A stretch of 64,000 nt of DNA from Myxococcota bacterium (GTDB taxonomy: Bacteria; Myxococcota_A; UBA9160; UBA4427). The stretch's first letter is position 1, and each line of letters begins with the position of its first letter. The DNA lies in NCBI GenBank assembly GCA_028278345.1, contig JANQEL010000106.1:32420-96419 (forward strand), in the 5' to 3' direction. Positions 38,189 through 46,407 of the stretch are shown here, piece by piece. The notes beneath the pieces are model-generated. The model saw nothing but the letters and a program-made list of their open reading frames with translations. It ran no database searches and was not told the origin of the DNA. The position numbers and the translations under genes were made by a program.

Positions 38189-39445
38189 TCAGGAAGGCCT
38201 GGAGCCCGCGCGCGAGGCCAGTTCGGCGCGAGATCGCACTCCCAGTTTCTGAAAGATCGAAGCGGTCTGGTTGGCGATCGTGTTGGGACGAACGCCGCGG
38301 CGTTGCGCGATGTCGGCGGTCGTGCTCCCGGCCAGCAACGCCACGAGGACTTCCCTTTCCGTCGCGGAAAGCGGGGCGATCATCTCTTCGTCGAGCAGGG
38401 GAACACTACCGACGAGCATGTCCTCACCTTCGATCAACACCTCTTCGAGCCGAGCGCGCAGGCCTCGTGGCGCGAAGAGGTGGGCCAACTCCGTGCGTGA
38501 CGAAAGCCCGAGCTTGCTGCACACGGCCTTCACCGCCATCCCGATGGCGGAGTTCGAAAGACCCAGCTCGTAGGCGATCTCCTTCGTCGATCGGCCCATC
38601 CCCACCAACTCCGCGATCTGTTTCTCGCGCACCGACAAACCGCGTGGGTCGCGCACGGAGGGATCGTTCTTGTGCGCCACAACGAAGCGCTTGCCGTCGC
38701 GGTCGAAGTGATCGACCAGACTCCAACGCCCATCCACGAGCCCCTGCCAGCGCTCGACGGCGTCCACGCCTTCCGAGCGTCCTCGCGCCGAACGCGCCCG
38801 ATCGATTTCGGCTACCGCCTGCCGCAACGCTTCGCGAGCCGACTGCTCCTTCGCCGGACCGTCGGCGTGTAGCATCCGCCCGCTGGCGTCGAAGACGGCC
38901 TCCCCCTCGTCGGGGTGTACTCCACCGCGAGCCAGCGCCGTGCGAATGCGAAGACCGGCGCCGAGATGCGACATGGCCAGATGGAATTGATGGCGCTGGG
39001 TCGCGGTCGTGGTCGAGACCTCGTCCAGGGCTCCGACCAACAGCGCCATCCTCCCCGCATCTGCGCGACCGATGGCCGCGACGAGGTCACGAGCCAGACC
39101 TTCGGCCAGGGACTCGAACGCTTCCCCGGCTTCTGGATATTGCGGAACGACCAGCTCACTCAGCGTCGCAACGGCGGGACCACTTCGATAGACGAGATCA
39201 CGTGCACCGGGCGGCAGCGCCCGATTGATTGCGATCGCACGCTCCCGATTTTCGTCCCCGCCCGGGACTTCGAGGTGCTCGAGCTCGACACGGCTGGGTG
39301 TGAGCCCCACGATGAAGAGAACGACGTGGTCGCACTCCTCGAACATCGGGGTCGCGTGCTCCAGCATCGCCGCGCGCCACTCGTCATCGCTTTGATCGAG
39401 TTCGTAGCTGGCTTCGAGGAGGCGTATCCAATCTTGCGAACGCAT
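38189..39445 (-). CDS. Regulator with two tandem LuxR-type HTH domains
   Basis: A 418-residue protein. The N-terminal 260 residues are alpha/beta and PAS/GAF-like in character (DHVVLFIVGLTPSRVELEHLEV; AVFDASGRMLHADGPAKE) but not assigned. Two LuxR/GerE HTH units follow: residues of about 270-324 (LSVREKQIAELVGMGRSTKE) and 359-411 (LSATEREVLVALLAGSTTAD). Both keep the ReLLxxGxxxxEIA-like pattern, and the second is closer to canonical. Tandem LuxR HTHs in one chain are rare and could bridge two half-sites. Neighbouring targets might be the glycan genes downstream or the divergent sorted protein at 39591. Confidence 0.75.
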   Translation of the reverse strand: MRSQDWIRLLEASYELDQSDDEWRAAMLEHATPMFEECDHVVLFIVGLTPSRVELEHLEVPGGDENRERAIAINRALPPGARDLVYRSGPAVATLSELVVPQYPEAGEAFESLAEGLARDLVAAIGRADAGRMALLVGALDEVSTTTATQRHQFHLAMSHLGAGLRIRTALARGGVHPDEGEAVFDASGRMLHADGPAKEQSAREALRQAVAEIDRARSARGRSEGVDAVERWQGLVDGRWSLVDHFDRDGKRFVVAHKNDPSVRDPRGLSVREKQIAELVGMGRSTKEIAYELGLSNSAIGMAVKAVCSKLGLSSRTELAHLFAPRGLRARLEEVLIEGEDMLVGSVPLLDEEMIAPLSATEREVLVALLAGSTTADIAQRRGVRPNTIANQTASIFQKLGVRSRAELASRAGSRPS

Positions 39446-39478
39446 CGACCTTCATTCCGATGGGCGCGATCGACCCGA

Positions 39479-39507
39479 TTGACAAATTGACCATGCGGGC
39501 CTGAAAA
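39479..39507 (+). promoter_or_regulatory. Possible sigma-70-type promoter for the sorted-protein gene
   Basis: A perfect TTGACA is followed after 17 bases by TGAAAA, a poor -10, about 85 bp before the ATG at 39591. It lies between divergent genes. Confidence 0.3.
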
Positions 39508-39590
39508 AATAGCCATTCCGCGTTACGGAACCCCCTCATAGGCTGCTCCCGATCGTCACATCGAACCCGACGACGAAGCGGGAGCCCCCT

Positions 39591-41726
39591 ATGCGAGCCA
39601 CTACACGAAACTGTGCAGTCGTTGTCCTCCTCCTCCTTTCAATGGCGACTCGCGGTGCCTCGGCGCAGACGCCCTTCCAGGTGCGCGACGTCAATCCGGG
39701 TGCGGGAAACGGCGTCGGCACCTTCCACCTGAATGGCTTCGGCTTTGCCCATGACGGCCTCTTCTACTTCCGCGGAACCGACCTGGCCGGTGATCGCGAG
39801 CTGTGGGTCTCGGATGGAACCGAGGCCGAAACCGAACGCGTGGCCGACCTGAACCCGACGGCGAGTTCGTCTCCGAGCGACTTCATCGCCCTCGACCCGA
39901 CGCGCGTCCTGTTTCGGGCGCGGCACGAAACCGATGGAGTCGAGCTGTGGGTGAGCGACGGGACGGCCGCCGGGACGAGCTACGTCCGTGACATCAATCC
40001 CGGTTCGGGTGGATCGTTCGCCGGTTTCGGTGTCGAACTGGGCGGCGAGGTGTTCTTTCGTGCCACGGGACCGGACGGCATCGAGGTCTGGAAGTCCGAC
40101 GGCACGTTCGCGGGGACGACGCAGGTCCTCGACATCTTTCCCGGCCCAACGGGTTCGTCGCCGATCGGCTTCGTCGTCGCGGGAGGACGACTCTTCTTCG
40201 CAGCCAACGACACGACCGCGAACCAGGAGTTGTGGACGAGCGATGGGACGGCCCTCGGAACCCAGATGGTGATCGACTTGAATCCCACCGGGAGCGGGGG
40301 AGTCTCGCAGCTCGCGGAGTTCAACGGCGAGGTCTTCTTCCGCGGTGACGATGGGATGACAGGTGATGAACTCTGGAAGAGCGACGGAGTCACGACGGTG
40401 CAGATCGCGGACATCAATCCCGGCGCGGCGAGCGGCGATGTAACGAGCCTCTACGCGTACGACGGCTTTCTGTATTTCGTCGCCAACGACGGTATCCACG
40501 GACGCGAAATCTGGCGCACCAACGGCACCCCCGGAAACGCAACACGCGTGACCGACGTCTCGCCGGGCAGCGGAGACGGCGTCTTCCCGAGTCAGTTCTG
40601 CGGCGTCGGGGGCGTGCTCGTCTTCTCGGGACAAGACGGCGTGAACGGGCGCGAACTCTGGGGAACCGACGGCACGACCGACGGCGAGTTCCTGCTCGCC
40701 GAGGTGCAGGCCGGCGCACCGAACGGCGTCGAGTTTCAATCGCTGCGCTGCGTCGCCGGGATCGTGATGTTCATGGGCGACGACGGCGTGAACGGTGACG
40801 AAGCATGGATGAGTAACGGCACGATTGCAGGCACGATGCCGATCGCCGACATCGGCCCGGGCGCAGCCAACGGAGTGGGGTTCGCGCCGGGGTTCACCGA
40901 GCTCGACGGACTCGTCTTCTTTCCGGCGAACAACGGGATGAACGGTTACGAATTGTGGGCAGTGGCGCCGAACGCGATGGCCGTCCCCACGGTCTCGCCT
41001 CTCGGCACGTTGTTTCTCGTCGTGGCGCTGGCGCTCGTCGCAGCCTCTCGACTACGACGACGTGCATTGGGTGTGACCACCCTCGCAGCAATCTTCACCG
41101 CGATCGCATCCGACGCGAGCGCCACCATCCTCACCTTCGACCAGGGAAGCGTCTCGGATCGCGATCCGGTCGACGCAGGCTACGGCGACGACGTCGAAGC
41201 TCTCGTCGAGGGCGATTTCAGCTACGCCGTCGGTCCGGAGGGCTTCACGCCGAACGTAACGGTGAGCTACGGCACCGCCCAACCGCATCTATGGACCACG
41301 GGCTACGGCGACCTCGAGAACGTGTTCTTCGAAGACCTCGACCAGACGAACTTCCTCGAGATCATCCTCACCGCGAACCTGGGACTGGCGGTTGCGCTTC
41401 ACGGCTTCGATCTCGTGGCGTATACCAACGTATTCTCGAACGATCCCGTGATCGATCGCGTCACGGTCGCGAGCCTGGGCGCGATCCTCTTCGAAGAACG
41501 AGACTTCGCGGTCTCCCGCACGAGCCACACATCGATCGACTTCGGTCTCGAACCCCTGGTCGCTCCGACGCTGGTCATCCAGGTCGACGCGCGCAACCTC
41601 CAGGGGCTGAGCGACGACATCGCGATCGACAACGTTCGCTTTGGCCAGACGGTGCCCGAGCCCGGCACGGGGCCATTGCTCGCGCTCGGCCTACTGGCCC
41701 TGGGCGCGAGTACTCGAAAGCGATGA
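39591..41726 (+). CDS. Exported ELWxxDGT-repeat protein fused in frame to a second PEP-CTERM protein
   Basis: A 711-residue exported protein in two parts. Residues 1-25 are a signal peptide. Up to residue 460 there are eight or more repeats of the form ELW-x-SDGT-x-AGT followed by a V-x-D-x-NPG stretch, a predicted propeller. Residues of about 465-492 read VPTVSPLGTLF, a hydrophobic span and SRLRRR, an IPTL-CTERM-like sorting tag that should be the end of a protein. The frame instead continues into a second signal-like segment (TTLAAIFTAIASDASA), a 170-residue beta-rich domain and a true PEP-CTERM tag (VPEPGTGPLLALG...RKR). GTG 41073 or TTG 41067 could start the second part separately. Sorting would be by an exosortase encoded elsewhere. 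Confidence 0.8.
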   Translation: MRATTRNCAVVVLLLLSMATRGASAQTPFQVRDVNPGAGNGVGTFHLNGFGFAHDGLFYFRGTDLAGDRELWVSDGTEAETERVADLNPTASSSPSDFIALDPTRVLFRARHETDGVELWVSDGTAAGTSYVRDINPGSGGSFAGFGVELGGEVFFRATGPDGIEVWKSDGTFAGTTQVLDIFPGPTGSSPIGFVVAGGRLFFAANDTTANQELWTSDGTALGTQMVIDLNPTGSGGVSQLAEFNGEVFFRGDDGMTGDELWKSDGVTTVQIADINPGAASGDVTSLYAYDGFLYFVANDGIHGREIWRTNGTPGNATRVTDVSPGSGDGVFPSQFCGVGGVLVFSGQDGVNGRELWGTDGTTDGEFLLAEVQAGAPNGVEFQSLRCVAGIVMFMGDDGVNGDEAWMSNGTIAGTMPIADIGPGAANGVGFAPGFTELDGLVFFPANNGMNGYELWAVAPNAMAVPTVSPLGTLFLVVALALVAASRLRRRALGVTTLAAIFTAIASDASATILTFDQGSVSDRDPVDAGYGDDVEALVEGDFSYAVGPEGFTPNVTVSYGTAQPHLWTTGYGDLENVFFEDLDQTNFLEIILTANLGLAVALHGFDLVAYTNVFSNDPVIDRVTVASLGAILFEERDFAVSRTSHTSIDFGLEPLVAPTLVIQVDARNLQGLSDDIAIDNVRFGQTVPEPGTGPLLALGLLALGASTRKR

Positions 41727-41742
41727 GCTCCTCAGGGATGCT

Positions 41743-43296
41743 TCAACTCGGCTTCTCACCCTCCACCTGGCAGACGTCTTTGAGCAGATTCCACAGGCGT
41801 TCCCGATCCTCACTGCTCTCGCGCGTTCCGGGGAGCCAGTATGGGTTGCGTGGCTCGCGATCGAACACGAAGCGACCGCTGAGTTCGCCTGCGGCCGGAC
41901 TGGCCGCGAGCCATACCGCGGTATCCGCTCCCTCAGCCGGTGTGCGCAGGATGCGCTTCGTGATCGAGTGGAAGCGCGGAAGCGACGTCGTGACCCCCGG
42001 CGTATCCGCCCAACCGGGATGCATGGCGTTGACCTTGACGTCGGTCCCTTCGAACTCCTGCGCCCACATCCTCGCGAGGATGACCTGGGCCCGCTTGGCC
42101 TCCGCGTAGGCGACGACGCCGTCGAACGGGCGGTCGTCCCAGCGGATGTCTTCGAGTTGGAGTCGCTGCGTGTACATGCCGCCGGACGACACCCAGACCA
42201 CGCGTCCGTCGCCCGCGCGTTCGAGGCTCTGACGCAGGAGAGCCGTCAACAGGAACGGACCGGCGACATGGCAGGCGAACGTCGACTCGATCCCTTCGTC
42301 GGTGATGACGCGTTCATCGACGAGTGCGCCCGCGTTGTGAATCAACACATGGGTCTCGTACTTCGCCAATCGAGCCGCCAACTCGCGCACCGCGGCGAGA
42401 CTCGACAGATCACAGACTTCGAGCTCGACGTTTCGATTGCCCGTGGTGTCGACGATCTTCTGCACCGCGGCTTCGCCACGCTCGCGGTTGCGACAGACCG
42501 CGACCACCCCGGCTCCGAGGTCGGCGAGGGCTTGCGCGACCTCGAAACCGATCCCCGAGTTGGCGCCCGTCACCACGCAGCGGCGCCCCGCGAGGTCGAC
42601 TTCGAGATCCGCGGGATCGAAGTTCAGGCTGTGAATGCGGAAGCCCGTGCGATCGAAGGAGTTCACCACGAGGGGGTCGACCACGGCGCTGAGCGCTCGC
42701 CCGAGCCGTCGCTGTGTCTTCGACGGCGCCGGAAGCGAAGCGTCGATCACCGGTGCGTTGGCTTCGAGTGCGCGCAGGATGTCGGATAGCGGTGCGTGAT
42801 CCCCCGCTTCCCGACTCGCCTGGCGATAGGTGAGCTCACCGCCGGGCCGGATGACGAAGACGCCACCGAGCTGCCAGGGATCGCCTTCGACTCCGGTCTG
42901 TCGGTGGCCCCCGCGCAGCGATCGCAGCGCGTTCAACGGCATGCGTGGAGACAACAACTCTACACGCCCACGACGCAGGCCCGCTGCGCGATAGGCGCGA
43001 AGCTCGGGGTCGACGAACAAGGGACCGTCGAGCTCCATGTCGCTACGGAACTGTTCGGCGAAGCCGCGGTTCCCATTGCCAACGATCACCAGCTCGGCGC
43101 AATGTTCCCGGATGGATTCGATTTCGTCACGCAACTGCGCGACCTGCTCACGGCAGAACAGTCAGCCAAAGTGTCGGATGAAGACCAGAACGACGGGCTG
43201 CTCCTGCCACGTCTCTTCCAGGCGGCAGAAGTCTCCGCGATCCGTTTCGAGTTCGATACGACCGAGGCGTTGGATCAAGCCCTGGGGTGAAGTCAT
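41743..43296 (-). CDS. Predicted selenoprotein: peroxiredoxin-like (UxxC) domain fused to short-chain dehydrogenase
   Basis: The ATG at 43296 has GAGGAAA six bases upstream and overlaps the lipocalin stop as ATGA. Translation meets an in-frame TGA at codon 45 (43162-43164), inside VFIRHFG-U-LFCREQVAQLRDE, exactly where Prx-like/AhpC-TSA relatives have FGCxFCRE. Conserved sequence continues in the same frame on the other side. A hairpin at 43135-43156 fits a bacterial SECIS. The N-terminal 190 residues are Prx-like (ends VFVIRPGGELTYRQAS). Residues of about 220-510 form an SDR with TGANSGIG, NAGA and catalytic YAEAK. Read with Sec it has 517 residues; stopping at UGA would leave a 44-residue stub. 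A nonsense mutation of TGC to TGA is the alternative. Confidence 0.8.
43135..43156 (-). promoter_or_regulatory. Candidate bacterial SECIS hairpin
   Basis: Starting five bases after the UGA, CUGC-C-GUGA pairs with UCGC-GCAG (one G-U pair, one bulged C) around the five-base loop GCAGG. An eight-bp stem with G in the apical loop about 15 bases past the UGA fits the loose bacterial SECIS model. Confidence 0.6.
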
Positions 43297-43880
43297 GGTT
43301 GTTTCCTCGAAGCCACGGGCGCGTTCGGTTGAGGTGTGGGCACGAGGCGAGCGAGGTCGAACCCCGCGGCCTCGATTCGATCGAGCAGAGCGTCGTGGGT
43401 GTCCCGCGGAAGCGTTCGCTCACGCGCGAGGATCCAGAGATAGTCACGCGACGGGTGTCCGACGACGGCGTGGCGGTACTCGGGATCGAGCGCGATCACC
43501 CAGTACTTTCCGCGGAACGGCCAGAAGAACTCCACCAGGAGTTTCCCCTCGCTCTCGGCCGGATTCGGCGCCCAGGCACGCCCTTCGATGCGGCGAAGTT
43601 CGCCGTCGAAGGTTTCGTCCCGGCATTGATTGACGACGCGGACCGTCCCGTCATCGCGCAGGGTGTACTCGGCCTGGGTAGCGACGCAGCCCTCTTGGAA
43701 GCGCTGCGGAAAGCTCGCGATCTCGTACCAGACCCCGGCGTAGCGATCGAGGTCGAGGTTCGGAACGACCTCGAGGCGGGGCGCCGGAGACTGGCAGGCC
43801 AGCAACATCGCGCCCGCAAGAACCGGAGCGACGACTCTCGAGAAGCGCAGGTGGGCGGTGGCCCGGTTCGGCCGACTCAT
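43293..43880 (-). CDS. blc: Outer-membrane lipocalin (Blc type)
   Basis: A 195-residue lipoprotein (lipobox region VLAGAMLLAC) with the bacterial lipocalin signature LDLDRYAGVWYEIASFPQRFQ, then YTLRDDGTVRVVNQC, and late YWVIALDPEYRHAVVGHPSRDYLWILAR. Blc-type lipocalins bind lysophospholipids or fatty acids and respond to envelope stress. Both ends overlap their neighbours by four bases (ATGA): the upstream FMN-type gene and the downstream selenoprotein gene. This argues for one coupled operon with a shared stress role. Confidence 0.9.
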   Translation of the reverse strand: MSRPNRATAHLRFSRVVAPVLAGAMLLACQSPAPRLEVVPNLDLDRYAGVWYEIASFPQRFQEGCVATQAEYTLRDDGTVRVVNQCRDETFDGELRRIEGRAWAPNPAESEGKLLVEFFWPFRGKYWVIALDPEYRHAVVGHPSRDYLWILARERTLPRDTHDALLDRIEAAGFDLARLVPTPQPNAPVASRKQP

Positions 43881-44359
43881 GACGCCGCTCCCATTCGCTC
43901 GCGAAAATCCCACGAGACGCAGACCCGGGGCGTGATCTCGATCGCGACCTCCCGATCTGCGCGGCGCAGGAGCGACGCAGCGAAATCCGACGAGGGATCG
44001 TCGAGATAGCGCCCGATGAGTTCGCGAAGCAGCGTCTCACCGCCCTCTTCGTGAACGCTGGCGATCGCCTGACCGCGAACGCCGCAATAGGGCGCTCGTT
44101 CGACGGACACCTCGAAGGCACAGCGGGGGTCACGCGAAATGTGGGAGACCACGTCGGCGCCCCGCTGGGTCGCGCACCAGAGGCTTCCTTCTCGTTCCAC
44201 GAACCACAGGGAAGCCAGCACCGGAAAGCCCGAGCTGCCATAGCAAGCGAGGCGCACGGGGATCTTCGCGCTGCGAAGGAATTCGCCCACCTGTTGTGTC
44301 GACCAGGGCCCACTGCACGAGCTTTTCGCTTGGGTGTCGTCTCTGTTCGGCGAGCTCAT
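43877..44359 (-). CDS. Pyridoxamine 5'-phosphate oxidase-like FMN split-barrel protein
   Basis: A 160-residue protein with the split-barrel pattern of the pyridoxamine-phosphate-oxidase-like family: VRLACYGSSGFPVLASLWFVEREGSLWCAT in part, then ADVVSHISRDPRCAFEVSVE and VRGQAIAS. Such proteins use FMN, F420 or haem in redox or detoxification. Nothing points to true PdxH activity. It is the first gene of a three-gene coupled operon and faces a divergent SRPBCC gene across an AT-rich palindrome. Confidence 0.75.
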   Translation of the reverse strand: MSSPNRDDTQAKSSCSGPWSTQQVGEFLRSAKIPVRLACYGSSGFPVLASLWFVEREGSLWCATQRGADVVSHISRDPRCAFEVSVERAPYCGVRGQAIASVHEEGGETLLRELIGRYLDDPSSDFAASLLRRADREVAIEITPRVCVSWDFRERMGAAS

Positions 44360-44387
44360 GGACCCAACCTAGACGAATTGATCATTC

Positions 44388-44418
44388 TGTCAAGATTTTT
44401 TATATAAATATCTTGACA
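44388..44418. promoter_or_regulatory. AT-rich palindrome, candidate operator/divergent promoter
   Basis: TGTCAAGAT and ATCTTGACA form a perfect 9-bp inverted repeat around a 13-bp AT-rich centre. Each arm holds a TTGACA reading outward, so it could serve both divergent operons or bind a dimeric repressor. Two TCCCATT direct half-sites follow at 44422 and 44432; the same heptamer forms a palindrome at 53436-53454. Confidence 0.55.
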
Positions 44419-44472
44419 TTCTCCCATTCTGTCCCATTTTCGGTGCTCAGCAAAGCAACAGGAGGCAACCCC

Positions 44473-45015
44473 ATGGCGCGATTCGTCGACGCAATCGACC
44501 TACCCATCCCGATCGAAGAGGCCTTCGACTACCTGTCCGACTTCAGCCGCACCGCCGAATGGGACCCGAGCGTCACGAAAGCCCGCCGCATCACTCGGGG
44601 CGAGATCGGCCTGGGCAGCCGCTTCGAGGTGACGGTCTCGATCCTCGGTCGCGCGCTTCCGCTCGAATACGAGATCACCGAGTTCACGCCGCCTCATCGG
44701 CTCGTGATCGCCGGTGGTGACGACTCCGTCGAATCCATCGACGAGATCACTTTCGCAGCCCGGCACGGCGGCACGCGCATCACCTATGAGGCGTGCGTCG
44801 AACTCGTCGGCCTGCGCCGCATCGTCGACCCCCTCCTCGACGTCTTGTTCCAGCGCGTGGGCAGCGTCGCGGCGCGCGGTCTGCGAGAGCGGATCGCCGA
44901 GATGCAGACGCAATCGGATCGACTTCGCCCCTACCACGACCCCACTCACAGGGACGAGTCCCCACGAAAGCCAGGCGCCCGAAGAACCCGCATGGAAGCG
45001 GAAGGAGCCGCATGA
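44473..45015 (+). CDS. SRPBCC (polyketide cyclase/START-like) family protein
   Basis: A 180-residue soluble protein with the helix-grip pattern of SRPBCC proteins: DLPIPIEEAFDYLSDFSRTAEWDP, GLGSRFEVTV, LEYEITEFTPPHRLVIAG and GTRITYEACVEL. These bind lipids or aromatic ligands in a deep cavity. GGAGG lies eight bases before the ATG. The basic C-terminal tail is unique. The stop overlaps the start of a small membrane protein, so the two are likely made together. It is divergent from the lipocalin/selenoprotein operon. Confidence 0.85.
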   Translation: MARFVDAIDLPIPIEEAFDYLSDFSRTAEWDPSVTKARRITRGEIGLGSRFEVTVSILGRALPLEYEITEFTPPHRLVIAGGDDSVESIDEITFAARHGGTRITYEACVELVGLRRIVDPLLDVLFQRVGSVAARGLRERIAEMQTQSDRLRPYHDPTHRDESPRKPGARRTRMEAEGAA

Positions 45016-45401
45016 TGGAATCGAAAACCAACTCAATCGCGATCTACGACGCCTCGAACCGGGAGCAGGCCCTCCTGTCCGGTATCTGGGCGACATCGAT
45101 CCTCGCCGCCGGCGCGTCCATGAACGAAGGAACGTGGATGAGCGCAGCGAGCCAGCTGGCCATCGGCTGCACCGTTGGGCTCTTCACGGCCGCCGGAATC
45201 TACGTGTTTCTGAGAGACTGTTGGGCGCGATGGCGCACACGACAGACAGTCGAAGTGCCGGTTCCGGGTCTGGAAGGTGGAAGATCACGTCTCTCGAGAG
45301 GCAACGTGATTCGGCCGACGCGATTCCCCGGAAACAGGGCGCTGCCGCTTCAAGGCGCCAACGCTTCGAGCCTGTTACCCGGATGCGCGGGATCCAGCTG
45401 A
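45012..45401 (+). CDS. Small predicted membrane protein coupled to the SRPBCC gene
   Basis: No known family recognised. The 129-residue product starts MMESKTNSIAIYDASNREQA and has two hydrophobic stretches (about 24-34 and 46-67), followed by a basic tail that may be random. AAGGAG just upstream and the ATGA overlap with the SRPBCC stop support real translation. A related but broken stretch (GTWMSAASQL...GATVGL) lies at 46718-46840, showing that this region was once duplicated. The C-terminal half overlaps an antisense pseudogene remnant and may be recent read-through sequence. Confidence 0.55.
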   Translation: MMESKTNSIAIYDASNREQALLSGIWATSILAAGASMNEGTWMSAASQLAIGCTVGLFTAAGIYVFLRDCWARWRTRQTVEVPVPGLEGGRSRLSRGNVIRPTRFPGNRALPLQGANASSLLPGCAGSS

Positions 45402-45471
45402 TACCCACACTCTGCAGGGGCGAGAACGCGTGTGCGATCGACCCAGCCCGAAATGAAGGGGACGCGTGCAT
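45350..45471 (-). pseudogene. Remnant of the TPR protein gene (copy of 46846-47664)
   Basis: The minus-strand translation RVPFISGWVDRTRVLAPAE... DPAHPGN joins directly to RLEALAP-stop. The intact gene reads RVPFVSSWVDRARALPLAE... DPAHPGN, then about 48 further residues, then RLEALEP-stop. So this is a 5'-truncated, internally deleted copy. Its 5' limit meets unrelated sequence next to the HDOD gene. Confidence 0.75.
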
Positions 45472-45486
45472 CCGACTCCATGTCGG

Positions 45487-46407
45487 TCACTCCTCAGTAG
45501 GCACGAGCCCCAGGGATTTCGCCAGGCGCTCTGACGTATCAAGAAGGTCAGGGAGTCCTTCCGCAATCTCTCGCAGGGGAGCAGGAGGAGGGTTCCACGC
45601 CGAAGCAATCCCCCCGTCTGCCAGTCGTTCCCACCACGAGGAGGACGATGCTACAGCGTCACCTCTCTGACCAATGTTGAGGACACTGATTCGGTCGGCC
45701 AACTGTATGATCGCACTCGTTCGGAGTTCATCCGACGCATCAGCTGCGAACCCTTTCGTGTCGAATCGATGATGATCGCGAACCAGGTCGACGATTTGCG
45801 ACGGAATCCCCCAGCTGTCGCATGCCGCCGCGCCTAGTTGCGCGTGATCGAACCCGCAGATCCCTCTCTCGACCTCGACCAGCTCATCCGGTGTGGTCCA
45901 CCCGGCTTCATCGACAGCGCCCAGCTGGTCCGGAGACTCGTCGAACATGATGAATCGACCAATGTCGTGCAGCAGTCCGGCCAAATAGAGACGATCGGGA
46001 GCGAGGGCCTCATCGTCGAAGAGGATCGCAACCTCCCTCGCGACGATCGCGACTTCCAACGCATGGATCCACAGCTGCCGCTGATCATCCGTGTGCGGCA
46101 CGAAGACCTCGGTGATTGCCATGGCCGTAACCAGTTCGCCTATTCTGCGCGCGCCGAGCCGGGTTACTGCCTCGTTCAGACCTTCGATCGGCGATGCGGG
46201 TGCCGAGTCCGCCGCGTTCGCCGACTGAATCACCCGCGCAGCGAATGGCGGATCCGTCTCAGCGAGTGCAAGCACGGTCTCAAAGTAATGGTCTGCGGCG
46301 GGAGACACACTCATCAATCGCACGATCACGGCAGGAAGCACGGGGAGTGTTTCCAACCTGTCGGTTAGCGAAGCAATCGTGTTCCGTTTCTGCTCAGCCT
46401 CGGCCAT
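45487..46407 (-). CDS. HDOD domain signalling protein
   Basis: A 306-residue protein, almost all of it an HDOD domain: LPVLPAVIVRLMSV, LAETDPPFAARVIQSANAADSA, EAVTRLGARRIGELV, then the HD-type YLAGLLHDIGRFI and FDHAQLGAAACDSWGIP...VRDHHRF. HDOD proteins are regulators of motility, biofilm and stress, usually without enzymatic activity although this one keeps HD residues. The ATG at 46407 lies at the N-terminal border of the domain. It sits between two decayed copies of one duplicated segment. Confidence 0.85.
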   Translation of the reverse strand: MAEAEQKRNTIASLTDRLETLPVLPAVIVRLMSVSPAADHYFETVLALAETDPPFAARVIQSANAADSAPASPIEGLNEAVTRLGARRIGELVTAMAITEVFVPHTDDQRQLWIHALEVAIVAREVAILFDDEALAPDRLYLAGLLHDIGRFIMFDESPDQLGAVDEAGWTTPDELVEVERGICGFDHAQLGAAACDSWGIPSQIVDLVRDHHRFDTKGFAADASDELRTSAIIQLADRISVLNIGQRGDAVASSSSWWERLADGGIASAWNPPPAPLREIAEGLPDLLDTSERLAKSLGLVPTEE

